Of a stretch of 6,371 nt of DNA, positions 5,761-6,371 are shown piece after piece. The notes below the pieces were generated by a model. The model had not been told where the DNA came from, ran no database searches, and saw only the letters and a program-made list of their open reading frames with translations. This stretch comes from Acidobacteriota bacterium (GTDB taxonomy: Bacteria > Acidobacteriota > Aminicenantia > UBA2199). Numbering within the stretch: the stretch's first letter is position 1; every line of letters begins with the position of its first letter. Position numbers and translations under genes: made by a program. Location: the NCBI GenBank assembly GCA_021817755.1, contig JAKAGC010000241.1:1-6371 (forward strand), written 5' to 3'.

Positions 5761-6371
5761 TTAATCCATACAGGCTGGAAGATATATTTCGACTGTTGTT
5801 CCTTTATTTACTTCAGATTCAACAACGATATGTCCGTTGTGTTTTCGAACGATCGAATAACAAATGGCTAACCCAAGCCCCATACCTTTTTGTGTCACAT
5901 TATTTTTGGTCGAAAAATACGGATCAAAGATTTTACCGATACTTTGAGGAGGAATTCCTTTTCCGTTATCTTTTATACTAAGTTTGATATAATCTCCTTG
6001 TTTCAATGCAAATCTGTTATCTTCTTTAAAAAAGAAGCCTTTTGCAGTGATGTCTATCCAAAGAGGATCAACATCTCCCCTGGAAGCTTCCAATGCATTT
6101 TGAATGATATTACCCAACACTTGCCGGATCTTCCGGCCATCGCCAATAATAGGTTTTAAGTCGGGATCAATTGATATATTACGAATACTGGAACTGTTTT
6201 CAGAATAAAAATCTATCGTATCATTTAGAATGGTAGAAAAGTCGAGTTTTTCCATATCTAACCAAACACCACCGGCAAAGGTAACTAGCTTCTTGGATAA
6301 TTCTGTTGCCTGGTTAGATGCTCTCAAGGCAGCATCGAGCATCCGCGTATGGATATTTTCAACTACGAGTT
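5761..6371 (-). CDS. Sensor histidine kinase, C-terminal part (5' end outside window)
   Basis: The frame is open to the window edge, so only the last 202 or so residues are visible. They are the end of the dimerisation helix (ATELSKKLVTFAGG) and a full HATPase_c ATP-binding domain. Motifs in order are the N box GNIIQNALEAS, the G1 box IKDNGKGIP, the F box KIFDPYFSTK, and the G2 box MGLGLAICYSIVRKHNGHI, ending in a GTTVEIYLPA strand. The style matches PAS-linked, NtrB-like kinases that phosphorylate a response regulator. The phosphate-accepting His and any sensor or membrane segments lie upstream of the window. No receiver domain follows the kinase domain; the protein ends with TAA at 5761-5763. 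The visible ATG at 6342 is internal, since conserved helix sequence continues before it. The signal and partner regulator are unknown. It lies upstream of the carboxylase genes on the same strand, but the 264-bp gap suggests separate transcription. Confidence 0.93.
   Translation of the reverse strand, partial: LVVENIHTRMLDAALRASNQATELSKKLVTFAGGVWLDMEKLDFSTILNDTIDFYSENSSSIRNISIDPDLKPIIGDGRKIRQVLGNIIQNALEASRGDVDPLWIDITAKGFFFKEDNRFALKQGDYIKLSIKDNGKGIPPQSIGKIFDPYFSTKNNVTQKGMGLGLAICYSIVRKHNGHIVVESEVNKGTTVEIYLPACMD

Noticed and set aside
5890..6159. An 89-codon open frame on the plus strand inside the histidine kinase gene
   Set aside because: It is antisense to the conserved ATPase motifs and reads as a shadow of that gene.

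Overview
The window is about 6.4 kb of AT-rich bacterial DNA with closely packed genes and short spacers. It has cobamide (vitamin B12) nucleotide-loop genes, an acyl-CoA carboxylase alpha chain split over two genes, a PAS/NtrB-type sensor kinase and a toxin-antitoxin-like pair. This mix fits a free-living or host-associated bacterium that salvages cobamides, possibly an anaerobe. I cannot place it in a phylum from the sequence; Spirochaetota-like or Desulfobacterota-like bacteria are only a guess.

Layout: (1) Positions 1-1599, plus strand: the 3' end of cobT, then 14 bp later a 429-codon gene. Its N-terminal half is CobU (cobinamide kinase/guanylyltransferase). Its C-terminal half is an AP-endonuclease-2-type TIM barrel that looks like the cobamide-remodelling hydrolase CbiR. 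(2) Positions 1679-3373, minus strand: a two-gene unit with an XRE helix-turn-helix/ImmA-IrrE metalloprotease gene followed by a PIN-domain gene. The stop and start share one base, and a strong promoter lies inside a 32-bp palindrome that looks like an autoregulatory operator. (3) Positions 3419-5496, minus strand: a biotin carboxylase gene and a biotinyl-carrier gene with an ATGA overlap. No carboxyltransferase gene is in view. (4) Positions 5497-5760: a leader region with two candidate promoters. (5) Positions 5761-6371, minus strand: the C-terminal part of a histidine kinase whose 5' end is outside the window.

How the parts may work together: CbiR is known to cut the phosphoribosyl bond of a cobamide's nucleotide loop, leaving cobinamide phosphate. 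CobU takes adenosylcobinamide phosphate and makes adenosylcobinamide-GDP. CobT makes the activated lower-ligand riboside phosphate that is attached afterwards. A CobU-CbiR fusion next to cobT therefore reads as one remodelling device: strip the old lower ligand and re-activate the corrinoid in a single polypeptide. This fusion is the most interesting item in the window. The second is the C-terminal antitoxin-like tail on the XRE-ImmA protein next to a PIN toxin, with its palindromic operator. If the carboxylase acts on propionyl-CoA, its product would feed B12-dependent methylmalonyl-CoA mutase and link the two metabolic blocks, but the substrate cannot be read from the window.
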